DNA from: Catenulispora acidiphila DSM 44928
Lineage (GTDB): Bacteria > Actinomycetota > Actinomycetes > Streptomycetales > Catenulisporaceae
DNA length: 64,000 nt
Direction of reading: 5' to 3'
Assembly: GCF_000024025.1 (NCBI RefSeq)
Contig: NC_013131.1
Span: 1,488,001-1,552,000, forward strand
Positions 35,302 to 44,700 of this stretch are shown piece after piece. Under the pieces are notes generated by a model, which saw only the letters and a list, made by a program, of their open reading frames with translations, made no database searches and was not told where the DNA came from. How positions within the stretch are numbered: position 1 is the first letter of the stretch; the number at the start of each line of letters is the position of its first letter. The translations under genes were made by a program, and so were the position numbers.

Positions 35302-36819
35302 TTACGCGCTCAGGGCCGCGTTCAGCCGTCGTAGCGTCCGGTCGCGGCCGAGTAGCTCGATCGACTCGAACAGGGGGGGTGAGATGCGGCGGCCGGTGAT
35401 GGCGACGCGGACTGGTGTGAAGGCGTTCTTGGGCTTCAGGCTGAGGCCGTCGATCAGGGTCTCGCGGAGGGCGGCGTCGATTGCGGCGGTCGTCCACTGC
35501 GGCAGTGCCTCGAGGGCCTTGGCGGCGGCCTCTAGGACCGGCTTGGCGTCCTCGGTGAGGGCCTTGGCGGCGTCGGCCGGGTCGACGGTGAAGGCGTGCT
35601 CGGGGACGAAGAGGAATCCGATCATGTCCACCGATTCGCGCAGCACCACCATGCGCTCCTGGATCAGGGGGACGGCGGCGGCCAGGGTCGCGGCCTGGTC
35701 GGGCTGGGGCGGGTCGGAGACCAGGCCCTGCTCGGCCAGGAAGGGGACGATGCGCTGGGCCAGGTCCTCCGGTGCCAGGGCGCGGACGTGGTCGCCGTTG
35801 ATCGCCTGGCACTTCTTCAGGTCGAAGCGGGCCGCGTTGGCGTTGATGCGCGAGCCGTCGAATGCCGCGTACATCTCCTGGGGGGAGAAGAACTCCTTGT
35901 CCCCGCCTGGCGACCAGCCGAGCAGCGCCAGGTAGTTCAGCAGTCCCTCGGGCAGGTAGCCCTCCTTCACATAGAAGGAGAAGGACGCCTCCGGGTCCCG
36001 CTTCGACAGCTTCTTGTTGCCCTCGCCCATGACGTAGGGCAGGTGCCCGAAGACCGGTACGGTCTCCGCCAGTCCCAGCTCGATCAGTGCGGCGTGCAGC
36101 GGCAGCTGGCGCGGGGTGCTGGAGAGCAGGTCCTCGCCGCGCAGTACGTGCGTGATGCGCATCAGGGCGTCGTCGACCGGGTTCACCAGGGTGTACAGCG
36201 GCGAGCCGTCGGCGCGGACCAGGACGTAGTCCGGCACGTTCGCGGTGTCGAAGGAGATCTCGCCGCGGACCAGGTCGTTCCAGGTCAGCGTGCCCTGGGG
36301 CATGCGGAAACGCAGGACGCTGGTACGGCCGGCGGCCTCGTGCGCGGCGATCTGCTCGGGCGTGAGGTCGCGGCAGGTGCCGGCGTAGCCCGGAGCGCGC
36401 TTCTCGGCCTTGGCCTTCTCGTTGGCCGCGTCCAGTTCCTCCTGCGTGCAGTAGCAGCGGTAGGCGTGGCCGCCGTCCAGGAGCTTGCCGGCGATGTCGG
36501 CGTAGATGCCCATGCGCTCGGACTGCCGGTACGGGCCGTAGGCGCCGCCGACCTCCGGGCCCTCGTCCCAGTCGAAGCCCATCCAGCGCATGGTCGCCAG
36601 GAGCGCGTTGTACGACTCCTCGGTGTTGCGCGCGGCGTCGGTGTCCTCGATGCGGAAGACGAAGGTGCCGCCGTAGTGCCGCGCGAAGGCGTAGTTGAAC
36701 AGCGCCGAGCGGACCATGCCGACGTGCGGGTCGCCGGTGGGCGAGGGGGGGAAGCGCACGCGCACGGGCTTGTCCGTGTTCAGCACTGCGTGCGGAGCGC
36801 TGGAAGTTGTATCAGTCAC
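35302..36819 (-). CDS. gltX: Glutamyl-tRNA synthetase
   Basis: This 505-residue class I synthetase has the HIGH-equivalent PHVGM in PSPTGDPHVGMVRSALF, the KMSKS-equivalent KLSKRD, and a zinc-like cysteine cluster (AYRCYCTQEEL). The C-terminal helical anticodon-binding domain is complete. With GatCAB present and no glnS visible, it is expected to be non-discriminating, charging both tRNA-Glu and tRNA-Gln with glutamate. GTG 36819 overlaps the stop of the upstream FAH-family gene (8 nt), so the two are coupled. tRNA-Gln and tRNA-Glu follow on the same strand. Confidence 0.96.
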   Translation of the reverse strand: MTDTTSSAPHAVLNTDKPVRVRFPPSPTGDPHVGMVRSALFNYAFARHYGGTFVFRIEDTDAARNTEESYNALLATMRWMGFDWDEGPEVGGAYGPYRQSERMGIYADIAGKLLDGGHAYRCYCTQEELDAANEKAKAEKRAPGYAGTCRDLTPEQIAAHEAAGRTSVLRFRMPQGTLTWNDLVRGEISFDTANVPDYVLVRADGSPLYTLVNPVDDALMRITHVLRGEDLLSSTPRQLPLHAALIELGLAETVPVFGHLPYVMGEGNKKLSKRDPEASFSFYVKEGYLPEGLLNYLALLGWSPGGDKEFFSPQEMYAAFDGSRINANAARFDLKKCQAINGDHVRALAPEDLAQRIVPFLAEQGLVSDPPQPDQAATLAAAVPLIQERMVVLRESVDMIGFLFVPEHAFTVDPADAAKALTEDAKPVLEAAAKALEALPQWTTAAIDAALRETLIDGLSLKPKNAFTPVRVAITGRRISPPLFESIELLGRDRTLRRLNAALSA

Positions 36820-37606
36820 GAGCCACCACCCGGTTCGTCAAGTTGCCAATGCCTTCGATGCCGACCGACACCTGCTGCCCGACCACGATCGGTCCGACCC
36901 CGGCCGGGGTCCCGGTGAGGATCACGTCGCCGGGCAGCAGGGTCATCGCCTCGGAGACGTAGGAGACCAGGTCGGCGACCGGCCGGGTCATCTGCACGGT
37001 GCGTCCGGCCTGCTTGAGCTCGCCGTCCACCGTGCAGGTGATCGCCAGGTCGCCGGGGTCCAGCTCGGTCTCGATCCACGGTCCCAGCGGGCAGAACGTG
37101 TCGAAGCCCTTGGCCCGCCCCCACTGGTTCTCCGCACGCTGCAGGTCGCGCGCGGTCACGTCGTTGCCGCAGGTGTAGCCCAGCACCACGTCGGGCACCC
37201 GGGCCACCGGCACCTGCCGGCACATCCGCCCGATGACCACCGCCAGCTCCGCCTCGTGCTGCACGTCGAAGGACACGCCGAGCGGGTACTGGATGGCGTC
37301 GGACGGGCCGATCACGGAGGTGGACGGCTTGAGGAAGACCACGGCCGGGTCGGTCTTGCCCGGTGCCTCGTTGCCGAGTTCGGCGGCGTGCTCGGCGTAG
37401 TTGCGCCCGATGCCGATCACCTTCGACGGCAGGACCGGGGCGAGCAGCCGCACCCGCGACAGCGGCCACCGCCTTTGGGTGACTTGGACCGGGCCGAACG
37501 GGTGGCCCACGATCTCGGCCACCTCCAGGGACTCGGGCTGGTCGCCCTCGCCCTCCACGAGCCCGAACTTCACCTCGTCGTCGACGGAGAATCTCGCGAT
37601 GCGCAT
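36812..37606 (-). CDS. Fumarylacetoacetate hydrolase family protein
   Basis: This 264-residue protein has the FAH fold of 2-hydroxyhepta-2,4-diene-1,7-dioate isomerase and related enzymes: IGIGRNYAEHAAELG, the metal ligand pair in HEAELAVVIG, GYTCGNDVTARDLQ and GTPAGVGPI. It is probably a Mg2+-dependent hydrolase, decarboxylase or isomerase acting on a 2-oxo acid; the substrate is unknown. The same gene precedes gltX in many streptomycetes. The stop overlaps the gltX start. The ATG has a leaderless -10 (TAAAAT) 6 nt upstream. Confidence 0.9.
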   Translation of the reverse strand: MRIARFSVDDEVKFGLVEGEGDQPESLEVAEIVGHPFGPVQVTQRRWPLSRVRLLAPVLPSKVIGIGRNYAEHAAELGNEAPGKTDPAVVFLKPSTSVIGPSDAIQYPLGVSFDVQHEAELAVVIGRMCRQVPVARVPDVVLGYTCGNDVTARDLQRAENQWGRAKGFDTFCPLGPWIETELDPGDLAITCTVDGELKQAGRTVQMTRPVADLVSYVSEAMTLLPGDVILTGTPAGVGPIVVGQQVSVGIEGIGNLTNRVVARD

Positions 37607-37612
37607 CCTGCG

Positions 37613-37618
37613 ATTTTA
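37613..37618 (-). promoter_or_regulatory. Leaderless -10 box for the FAH/gltX operon
   Basis: TAAAAT on the minus strand lies 6 nt before the ATG at 37606, in the 16-nt gap after the YeiH-type gene. Confidence 0.55.
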
Positions 37619-37622
37619 GTGG

Positions 37623-38798
37623 TCAGGAAGTGAGCCGGACTCCGATATAGGCCGCTGAGGCGATCAGCGCCCACGAAGCGAGCCCGAGCAGCAGCGGCTT
37701 CGCCCCAGTGCGCGCCAGTTCACGCAGCCGGACGCCGGTTCCCAGACCGAACATGCCGCCGGCCAGAAAAAGGTCCTGGAGCTGCTTGCCGACGTCGAGG
37801 GCGGAGGCGGGCAGGACGCCGGTCGTTCGCAGGGCGATCATCGCCAGGAAGCCGACCACGAACAGGGGGACGATCGGCGGGTGCTTGGCGGTAGGGGACG
37901 CTGTCGGGACCGCTGTCGGAACCACCGGCTCGGGCTCGGTTCCGATCGGGACTATCGGGTCTATCGGGTCTATCGGATCTGCGGCGAAGGATCCGACCTG
38001 GCGCCCCGCACCGACCCCGGCAAGCACTCTGTTCTGTGCGCCGCTCACGACCGCTGCCTTGTGTTCGTCGGCAGCCCTTGTCCGCCGCCGCCAAGCCACC
38101 GCCGTCCCGGCGACCATCGGTGCCAGCATCGCGACCCGCATCAGCTTCACCACGACTGCGGCGTTCACCGCGACCGCCCCGCCGGAGCTCGAGGCCGCGA
38201 CGACCTGCCCGACGTCGTGCACCGAGGCGCCGACCCAGTGCCCGAACACCGCCGGGTCGTGCAGCCCGAGCGGACCGCGCAGCAGCGGCAACACCAGGAT
38301 CGCCAATGAGCCGCACAGCGTCACCAGCGCGACCGCCAGCACCGGATCCGGGTCGTCCTCCGACTCGCCGGGCCGCCTGGTCACGCCCTCCATCGCCGCC
38401 ACCGCGCTCGCGCCGCAGATCGCGAAGCCGGTCGCGATGAGCAACGGCTGGCGTCCCGGCAGGCCCATCCGATGGCCCAGCCACTGTGTGCCGAAGAAGG
38501 TCGCGAAGACGACCGCGACCACCAGCACCAGCGTCTGCCAGCCCAGCTTCAGTACGTCCCCGAGAGCCAGTTGCAGCCCGAGCAGCACGATCCCGAGCCG
38601 CATCACCTGCTTCGCGGCGACCTGCAGTCCCGGCCGCGCCGCGCTCATCACCGCGGCCGGCAGCAGGTTCGCCGCCAGGACGCCGAGCACCACCGCGGCG
38701 GTCAGCGGCGACACTGCCGGCCACATCCGGTTCGCGAACCAGGCGACCGCCACCGCTCCGGCCGTCAGCGTCAGGCCCGGAATTCCTTGTTTCCCCAC
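37623..38798 (-). CDS. YeiH-family (UPF0324) putative anion exporter
   Basis: This 391-residue protein has about ten membrane segments and the family motif GFAICGASAVAAMEGV (YeiH: ICGxSAxAA) plus VGASVHDVGQVVAA. YeiH homologues are called putative sulfate exporters, with weak experimental support. A hydrophilic insert (around residues 265-315) between two membrane segments carries DPI/PxP repeats (DPIDPIDPIVPIGTEPEPVV), encoded by tandem TCTATCGGG-like units. GTG 38798 is preferred; an ATG at 38858 would leave only 11 bp to the divergent LysR gene and would overlap its promoter. The LysR neighbour probably regulates it. Confidence 0.85.
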   Translation of the reverse strand: MGKQGIPGLTLTAGAVAVAWFANRMWPAVSPLTAAVVLGVLAANLLPAAVMSAARPGLQVAAKQVMRLGIVLLGLQLALGDVLKLGWQTLVLVVAVVFATFFGTQWLGHRMGLPGRQPLLIATGFAICGASAVAAMEGVTRRPGESEDDPDPVLAVALVTLCGSLAILVLPLLRGPLGLHDPAVFGHWVGASVHDVGQVVAASSSGGAVAVNAAVVVKLMRVAMLAPMVAGTAVAWRRRTRAADEHKAAVVSGAQNRVLAGVGAGRQVGSFAADPIDPIDPIVPIGTEPEPVVPTAVPTASPTAKHPPIVPLFVVGFLAMIALRTTGVLPASALDVGKQLQDLFLAGGMFGLGTGVRLRELARTGAKPLLLGLASWALIASAAYIGVRLTS

Positions 38799-38857
38799 GT
38801 CACCAAGCCTCGTCGCGCGGGACGAGGCCGGGTAGCCGGAGATCGCCGAAGACCTCA

Positions 38858-38863
38858 TAGGCT
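38858..38863 (+). promoter_or_regulatory. Leaderless -10 box for the LysR gene
   Basis: TAGGCT lies 6 nt before the ATG at 38870, within the 71-bp divergent gap to the YeiH-type gene. Confidence 0.5.
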
Positions 38864-38869
38864 GTCTCT

Positions 38870-39769
38870 ATGACCCGTCTCCCGGATCTGGACGCGCTCC
38901 AGCTGCTGGTCGCCGTCGCCGACACCGGCTCCCTCGGCAAAGCCGCTGCCCGGACCGGCATCAGCCAGCCCTCGGCCTCGGCCCGGATGGCGACGCTGGA
39001 GCGCCGGCTCGGGCTCAAACTGCTGGCGCGCACCACCTCCGGCTCCCGCCTGACCAGCGATGGAGCCATGGTCACCGACTGGGCCCGCCGGGTCCTGGAG
39101 CAGGCCGAGGCGCTGGTCGAGGGTGCCGAAGCGCTGCGCACGCACGCCGACGAGCGTCTGGCCGTGGCCGCCAGCCTGACCATCGCCGAGCACCTGATGC
39201 CCACATGGCTCATCGAGCTGCGGCAGCTGCGGCCCGCCATCCGCGTCGGGCTGACCGTGGAGAACTCCCACCAAGTGGTCGCCGCGCTGCGGGCCGGCCA
39301 GGTGGAGCTGGGATTCGTCGAGGGTCCGTGGGTTCCGCGCGACCTGCACTCGGCGGTCGTCGGACGGGACCGCCTCGTCGTGGTGGTGGCGCCGGCGCAT
39401 CCGTGGGCACGGCGCAAGGAACCGCTGACCGCCGCCGAACTCGCCGCCGAACCGCTGCTGCTGCGCGAACCCGGCTCCGGGACGCGCGAGGTGCTGGAGG
39501 CGGCGTTGTCCGCCCACGACGGCCCGGCGGTCCCCCTGATCGAGCTGGGAGCGACGGCGCCGCTGCGCTCGGCCGCGCTGTCCGGGAGTGGGCCGGCGGT
39601 CCTGAGCGTGCTTGCGGTCGCCGAGGACATCGCCGCCGGACGCCTCGCCGAGGTGCCGCTCGCCGAGGACGTGGCGCTGCGCCGCACGTTGCGCGCGGTG
39701 TGGGTGCGCGGGAGGGAGTTGAACGAGGCGGCCGGGTGGCTGGTGCAGGTCGCGCGCGGCCGCGGTTAG
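38870..39769 (+). CDS. LysR-family transcriptional regulator
   Basis: This 299-residue protein starts with the LysR winged helix (LDALQLLVAVADTGSLGKAAARTGISQPSASARMATLERRLG) and continues with a two-lobed substrate-binding domain (LTVENSHQVVAALRAGQVELGFVEGP). Family, length and divergent layout are typical. Its likely target is the YeiH-type transporter gene, read from the other strand of the shared 71-bp gap. The effector is unknown. Four copies of an 18-bp repeat begin at its stop codon. Confidence 0.92.
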   Translation: MTRLPDLDALQLLVAVADTGSLGKAAARTGISQPSASARMATLERRLGLKLLARTTSGSRLTSDGAMVTDWARRVLEQAEALVEGAEALRTHADERLAVAASLTIAEHLMPTWLIELRQLRPAIRVGLTVENSHQVVAALRAGQVELGFVEGPWVPRDLHSAVVGRDRLVVVVAPAHPWARRKEPLTAAELAAEPLLLREPGSGTREVLEAALSAHDGPAVPLIELGATAPLRSAALSGSGPAVLSVLAVAEDIAAGRLAEVPLAEDVALRRTLRAVWVRGRELNEAAGWLVQVARGRG

Positions 39770-39839
39770 ACGTCTGGATACAGGTGGACGTCTCGATTCA
39801 GTGAGACGTCTCGATTCACATGGCGTCTCGATTCAGGGG
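39769..39839. repeat. 18-bp tandem repeat, four copies
   Basis: The unit GACGTCTCGATTCANNNN occurs at 39769 (diverged), 39787, 39805 and 39823 (one base short), with an 18-bp period. The junction of copies 2 and 3 forms the perfect palindrome GAGACGTCTC. It starts at the LysR stop codon and ends 5 bp before the convergent thioredoxin-like stop. Confidence 0.8.
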
Positions 39840-39844
39840 AAAAC

Positions 39845-40237
39845 CTACGCCTGAGCGTCAGACCCCTCATGCCCGCCGTTCTGCTGCGCGGCGATCTGCT
39901 TGCGGACTTCCTCCATGTCCAGCTCCCGCGCCTGCTTGATCAGATCCACGAGCGGAGCCTCGGGCAGCGCGCCGGGCTGGCCGTACACCATCACGCCGTC
40001 ACGGAAGATCATCAGCGTCGGGATGGAGCGGATCTCGAACGCGCCCGCGAGCTCCGGCTGGTCCTCGGTGTCCACCTTGGCGAAGGTGATGTCCGGATTG
40101 GCCTCCGACACCTTGTTGTAGATCGGCGCGAACTGCTTGCACGGCCCGCACCAGTCCGCCCAGAAGTCGACCAGCACGATCCCGTCGGAGGTGACCGCCT
40201 GCTCGAACGTGTCCTTGGTCAGTTCCACAGTGCTCAT
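39845..40237 (-). CDS. Thioredoxin-family protein
   Basis: This 130-residue single-domain thioredoxin has the redox motif W29-C30-G-P-C33 and the cis-proline SIPTLMIF. It has no signal peptide, so it is cytoplasmic. A 25-residue tail after the fold (MEEVRKQIAAQQNGGHEGSDAQA) is longer than in TrxA. No thioredoxin reductase is nearby, so it is probably one of several thioredoxins. The ATG has a leaderless -10 (TAGGCT) 7 nt upstream. Confidence 0.93.
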   Translation of the reverse strand: MSTVELTKDTFEQAVTSDGIVLVDFWADWCGPCKQFAPIYNKVSEANPDITFAKVDTEDQPELAGAFEIRSIPTLMIFRDGVMVYGQPGALPEAPLVDLIKQARELDMEEVRKQIAAQQNGGHEGSDAQA

Positions 40238-40244
40238 GCGGACC

Positions 40245-40250
40245 AGCCTA
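40245..40250 (-). promoter_or_regulatory. Leaderless -10 box for the thioredoxin-like gene
   Basis: TAGGCT on the minus strand lies 7 nt before the ATG at 40237. Confidence 0.5.
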
Positions 40251-40285
40251 CGCGGCGAGTGTCCAGAGTGCCCGTTTCCTGCTTG

Positions 40286-40633
40286 CTACCTGGGCTTCGC
40301 AGGTCCTGGCGGGAAACGCATCTCATTACGCTCGATCTTCTCCGCGAGCGCCTGCAACACATCCACCCCGCACGCCCCAGCCAGCTGCAACAGATACGCC
40401 ATGACGTCGGCGACCTCGTCGCGGACCCTGAAGGCTTTATCAGGGTCCGACATCACGTCCGCCGACTCCTCCGGCGTGAGCCACTGGAAGATCTCCGCGA
40501 GCTCGGACGCCTCGACGCTCAGCGCCATCGCGAGATTCTTAGGGGTGTGATACGGACCCCACTCCCGCGCTTCGGCGAAGTCGATCAGTCGGCGTTGCAG
40601 CGTCGCGATATCGAGGTCGCTCATATCACTCAC
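40286..40633 (-). CDS. MazG-like nucleotide pyrophosphohydrolase
   Basis: This 115-residue helical protein has the all-alpha NTP-pyrophosphatase pattern: EASELAEIFQW then DEVADVMAYLLQLA (Mg2+-binding E-x-x-E and E-x-x-D). It resembles the dCTPase/RS21-C6 branch, which removes non-canonical or excess dNTPs. GTG 40633 overlaps the LacI stop (GTGA) and an ATG lies at 40624, so the gene is co-translated with the LacI gene. That pairing of a house-cleaning enzyme with a sugar regulator looks fortuitous. Confidence 0.85.
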   Translation of the reverse strand: MSDMSDLDIATLQRRLIDFAEAREWGPYHTPKNLAMALSVEASELAEIFQWLTPEESADVMSDPDKAFRVRDEVADVMAYLLQLAGACGVDVLQALAEKIERNEMRFPPGPAKPR

Positions 40634-41727
40634 CGCCCCGGCTTCGCCGTGCTCTCCCGCACCGTCAGCCGAGGCGTCGCGGCCTTGATGTCCCCGACCG
40701 TCCCGGGCTCCTCGACGATCCGCAGCAGAGCCTCGGCGACCTGCACGCCCAAAGCGTGCGTGTCCCGCGACAGCGCCGTGATCGCCGGATGCACCACGCG
40801 GGTCAGCACCGAGTCGTCGAACGACACGATCGACAGCTCGGCCGGCACCCGCACGCCCATCTCGGTCGCGACGCCGAGCCCGGCGACGGCCATCAGGTCG
40901 CTGTCGTACACGATCGCGGTCGGCGCGTCCGGCTGCGAGAGCAGACGCCGGGTCACCGCCGCGCCCTCGCCGTCGCTGAAGTCCGTCGGGACCGACTGGG
41001 TGTCGGCCAGGCCCAGCTGTACTGCCGCGTCCTTCAGGGCCCTGATGCGCCGCTGCGTGTGCTGGAAGGCCGGGGTGCCGGCGACGTGCGCGATCCGGGA
41101 GTGCCCGAGCGCGGCCAGATAGCGCACGGTCTCCAGCATCGCCTCGCGGTCGTCGGCCCAGACCGTCGGCAGCTCGCCGTGCTTGCCGTGCCCGCCGAGC
41201 ACCACGGCCGGGACGCCGAGGCCTTCCACGGCGGCGATCCGCGGGTCCTTGGTCTGCGGGTCCACGATCAGCAGTCCGTCCACCCGCTGCTCCCCGGACC
41301 AGCGCCGGTAGACCGCGAGTTCGGCCTCGGTGTCGTCGACGACCTGCAACAGCAGCGCGACCGAGCGCGCGGACAGCACTGACTGCATACCGTAGATGAG
41401 CTGTGCGTAGAACGGCTCGGCGCCGAGGGTCCGGGTCGGGCGCGCCAGCACCAGGCCGACCGCGCCGGCCGGCGCCCCGCCGAGGGCGCGCGCGGCGCTG
41501 TGCGGGTGCCAGTTCATCCGTTCGGCGGCTTGGAGGATCCGCGCGCGGGTAGCCTCACTGACACCGGGGCGACCGTTGAGCGCGAAGGAGACCGCGCTCG
41601 GCGACACCCCGACCTCGCGGGCGATGTCGGCGATGGTGAGCCGGTTCTTGTTCTTGCCGACGACCGCCGCCCGTCCGGAACCCGCGGCGGCACCAGGCTT
41701 GTTGACACCGCTGCCAGAGGTGGGCAT
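40630..41727 (-). CDS. LacI-family regulator of the alpha-mannosidase locus
   Basis: This 365-residue protein has a 28-residue low-complexity leader, then the HTH (LTIADIAREVGVSPSAVSFALN), an intact hinge (MNWHPHSAARALGG) and the periplasmic-binding-protein-like effector domain. The gene is divergent from the GH38 alpha-mannosidase and a LacI-type operator candidate lies in the 63-bp gap, so it probably represses the mannosidase until a mannoside is present. GGGAG precedes the start. The stop overlaps the MazG-like start. Confidence 0.92.
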   Translation of the reverse strand: MPTSGSGVNKPGAAAGSGRAAVVGKNKNRLTIADIAREVGVSPSAVSFALNGRPGVSEATRARILQAAERMNWHPHSAARALGGAPAGAVGLVLARPTRTLGAEPFYAQLIYGMQSVLSARSVALLLQVVDDTEAELAVYRRWSGEQRVDGLLIVDPQTKDPRIAAVEGLGVPAVVLGGHGKHGELPTVWADDREAMLETVRYLAALGHSRIAHVAGTPAFQHTQRRIRALKDAAVQLGLADTQSVPTDFSDGEGAAVTRRLLSQPDAPTAIVYDSDLMAVAGLGVATEMGVRVPAELSIVSFDDSVLTRVVHPAITALSRDTHALGVQVAEALLRIVEEPGTVGDIKAATPRLTVRESTAKPGR

Positions 41728-41743
41728 TAATGACTCCCAGCTG

Positions 41744-41757
41744 CTTTAGCGCTTTAG
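41744..41757. promoter_or_regulatory. LacI-type operator candidate upstream of the GH38 gene
   Basis: CTTTAGCGCTTTAG contains the palindromic core AGCGCT with a central CG, typical of LacI-family sites. It sits 34 bp before the GH38 GTG and 17 bp before the LacI start, where it could repress both. Confidence 0.5.
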
Positions 41758-41790
41758 TGGCTCGTTCGGGTGGGGTTTCTAGGAGGGGCC

Positions 41791-44700
41791 GTGGCCGTCC
41801 AGATCAAGTCCGCGGACTCGATGGACCTTTTCGTCGGAACCGATAGGGAACCGCGTCAAGTCCTCCGGGTCGTCGTCCAGCGGGCCGTCACCGACGGTGC
41901 GGTGACTGTATCGCTTCTCGCGGCGAAGGTGCGAGCAGCCTGCGAACTCGCGCCCGGGGACGGCGAGGCCGTGGTCGATCTGGCGATGGAGACCGACCCC
42001 GGCGTGGAACCCGGCACGCGCCTGGCCGCACAGCTGAGGGTGCTCGGCGCGGACGGCGAGACCCTCGCCGAGCAGCCGGTCGCCGTCACGGTGGCCGAGC
42101 CCGGCTGGACGATGTACCTGGTCTCGCACTTCCACTACGACCCGGTCTGGTGGAACACGCAAGCCGGCTACACCCAGACCTGGGAGCTGCAGGGCAACGA
42201 CGGCACGACGCGCCCGGTCTGGGAGAACAACGCGTTCCATCTCGTCAAAGCGCACCTCGATCTCGCCGCCGCGGACCCCGACTACACCTTCGTGCTCGCC
42301 GAGGTCGACTACCTCAAGCCCTTCTGGGACGTGTACCCGCAGTATCGCGCGCTTCTGCGGGAACTGATATCCACCGGGCGGGTGGAGGTGATGGGCGGTA
42401 CCTACAACGAGCCCAACACCAACCTGACCGGCCTGGAGACCACGATCCGCAACCTGGTCTACGGCATCGGCTACCAGCGCGACATCATGGGCGCCGACCC
42501 GCGCACCGCTTGGCAGCTCGACGTCTTCGGGCACGACCCGCAGTTCCCCGGTCTGGTCGCCGACGCCGGGCTGAGCTCCACGTCGTGGGCCCGTGGGCCC
42601 TACCACCAGTGGGGCCCGATGCTGACGAAGTTCGACGGGGTCCAGGGCGATGTCAAGAACATGCAGTTCCCCGCTGAGTTCGAGTGGATCTCGCCGTCGG
42701 GGCGCGGCGTGATCACCCACTACATGCCGAACCACTACTCGGCCGGTTGGTGGATGGACTCCTCGGCGACGCTGGAGGAGGCGGAGGAGAAGGTCTACGG
42801 CCTTTTCCTCGGTCTCAAGCAAGCCGCCGCCACCCGCAACACACTGCTGCCGGTCGGCACCGACTACACCCCGCCGAACAAGTGGGTCACCGCGATCCAC
42901 CGCGACTGGAACGCGCGCTACGTCTGGCCGCGCTTCGTCACCGGTCTGCCGCGCGACTTCTTCGCCGCCGTGCACGCCGAACTCACCGAACGCGGCGTGC
43001 GCCCGAGCCCGCAGACCCGCGACATGAACCCGGTCTACACCGGCAAGGACGTGTCGTACATCGACACCAAGCAGGCCCAGCGCGCGGCGGAGACCGCGGC
43101 GGCCGACGCCGAGAAGCTGGCGACCTTCGCCTCGCTGCTGGGCTACGGCCGCTACCCGAGCGCCGCGCTGGACAAAGTGTGGCGGCAGCTGGCCTACGGC
43201 GCGCACCACGACGCGATCACCGGCTCGGAGTCCGACCAGGTCTACCTCGACCTGGTGACCGGCTGGCGCGAGGCGCACGACCTGGCCGCCGAGGCTCGCG
43301 ACGCGGCGCTGGAGGCGATCTTCCGCAACGTCGAGACCTATGGCGGCGCGGGCAACGGGACGATCGGGGTGTTCAATACCCTCGCCTTCGAGCGGACCGA
43401 CCTGGTGCGGGTGACGGTGCGGCTGCCCGAGAGCGGCGACATCGACGGGCTCCGGCTCGCCGACGAGGGCGGCGAGCCGGTGCCGTTCGTGGTCGAGGCG
43501 CGGGACGGGACGCGGGTCGATGTCGCCTTCGTCGCCGACGGCGTTCCGGGGATGGGATGGCGGAGCTGGTATGTCGAGTTCGAGGCCGGTGGCTCGGGCT
43601 TGGAACGCGATGCTTGGCGTGCGATCGACGAGCTTCCGGCTTCGATCGCCAACGAGTACTTCGAGGTCGCGGTCGATCCGGCGCGCGGTGGCGGACTGAG
43701 CGGGATTGTCGAGCTCGTGAGCGGCCGGCAGCTGCTGAAGCCCGGCGAGATCGGCAACGAGCTGCGGGTCAGTGAGGAGTATCCGCAGCATCCTGAGTTC
43801 GGCGAGGGTCCTTGGCACTTGGTGCCGAACGGGACTGTTGTCGGCTCGGCTGGTGCGCCGGCATCTTCGGTACGCGCGGAGGAGTCGCCCCTCGGGCGTC
43901 GTTATGTCGTCACTGGAACTGTCGGCGACGTCGAGTACGAGCAGCGCATCACGCTTCACCACGGTTTGGACCGCGTCGACTTCCGCACGCGGGTGCTGGA
44001 CTTCACCGGCGCCGACCGGTTGCTGCGCGTGAAGTTCCCCTGCGACATCCCCGGCGCGCGCCCGGTTTCCGAGGTCGCCGGCGCTGTCATCGGTCGCGGG
44101 TTCGCGCTGCCCGACTCGGATGTCGCGGTCGCGCCGTGGACGCTGGACAACCCGGCGAACACGTTCTTTGCTCTTGGCAGCACTGCGACTGTGCGCCTGA
44201 GCGGCCTTACTGATGTTGCTGATGCCGCCGATGCCGATGCTGCCGATGCCGACCTCGGTCGGGTCGCCATTTCTGTCGCCGAAGTCGTCGCCGATGATCT
44301 GGATCTGCACGCCGACGCGGTACGTGAGCTGGTCGTCGCACTGGCTCGGGTCGGCGTCACCGCGACCACCACGACGCCTGAGGGGGCGCGGTACGGGTGG
44401 CTGCACGTCGACTCCAACCTGCCGGACGTTCGCATCGTCATCGGCGGGCCGGATACCAATGCGCTCGCCGCCGAGATCTTCGAACACTGCGATCCCACGA
44501 TCCAGCAGGACTTTGAAGGGCTTCTGAAGAGCCAGGGGCGCGCGTGCTTCTTCATTCCGGCGGCGGTTCCGGTGGAGGAGGCGTGGGTACCGAACGCGGA
44601 CCTCCGGGACGTGCGGGCGCTGCCGGTGCTGGTCATCGCGGGGGCTCGGGCGGAGGACACGGCGGAGTGCGTGCGCTCGGCTGCCGCCGCGTTCGCTGCC

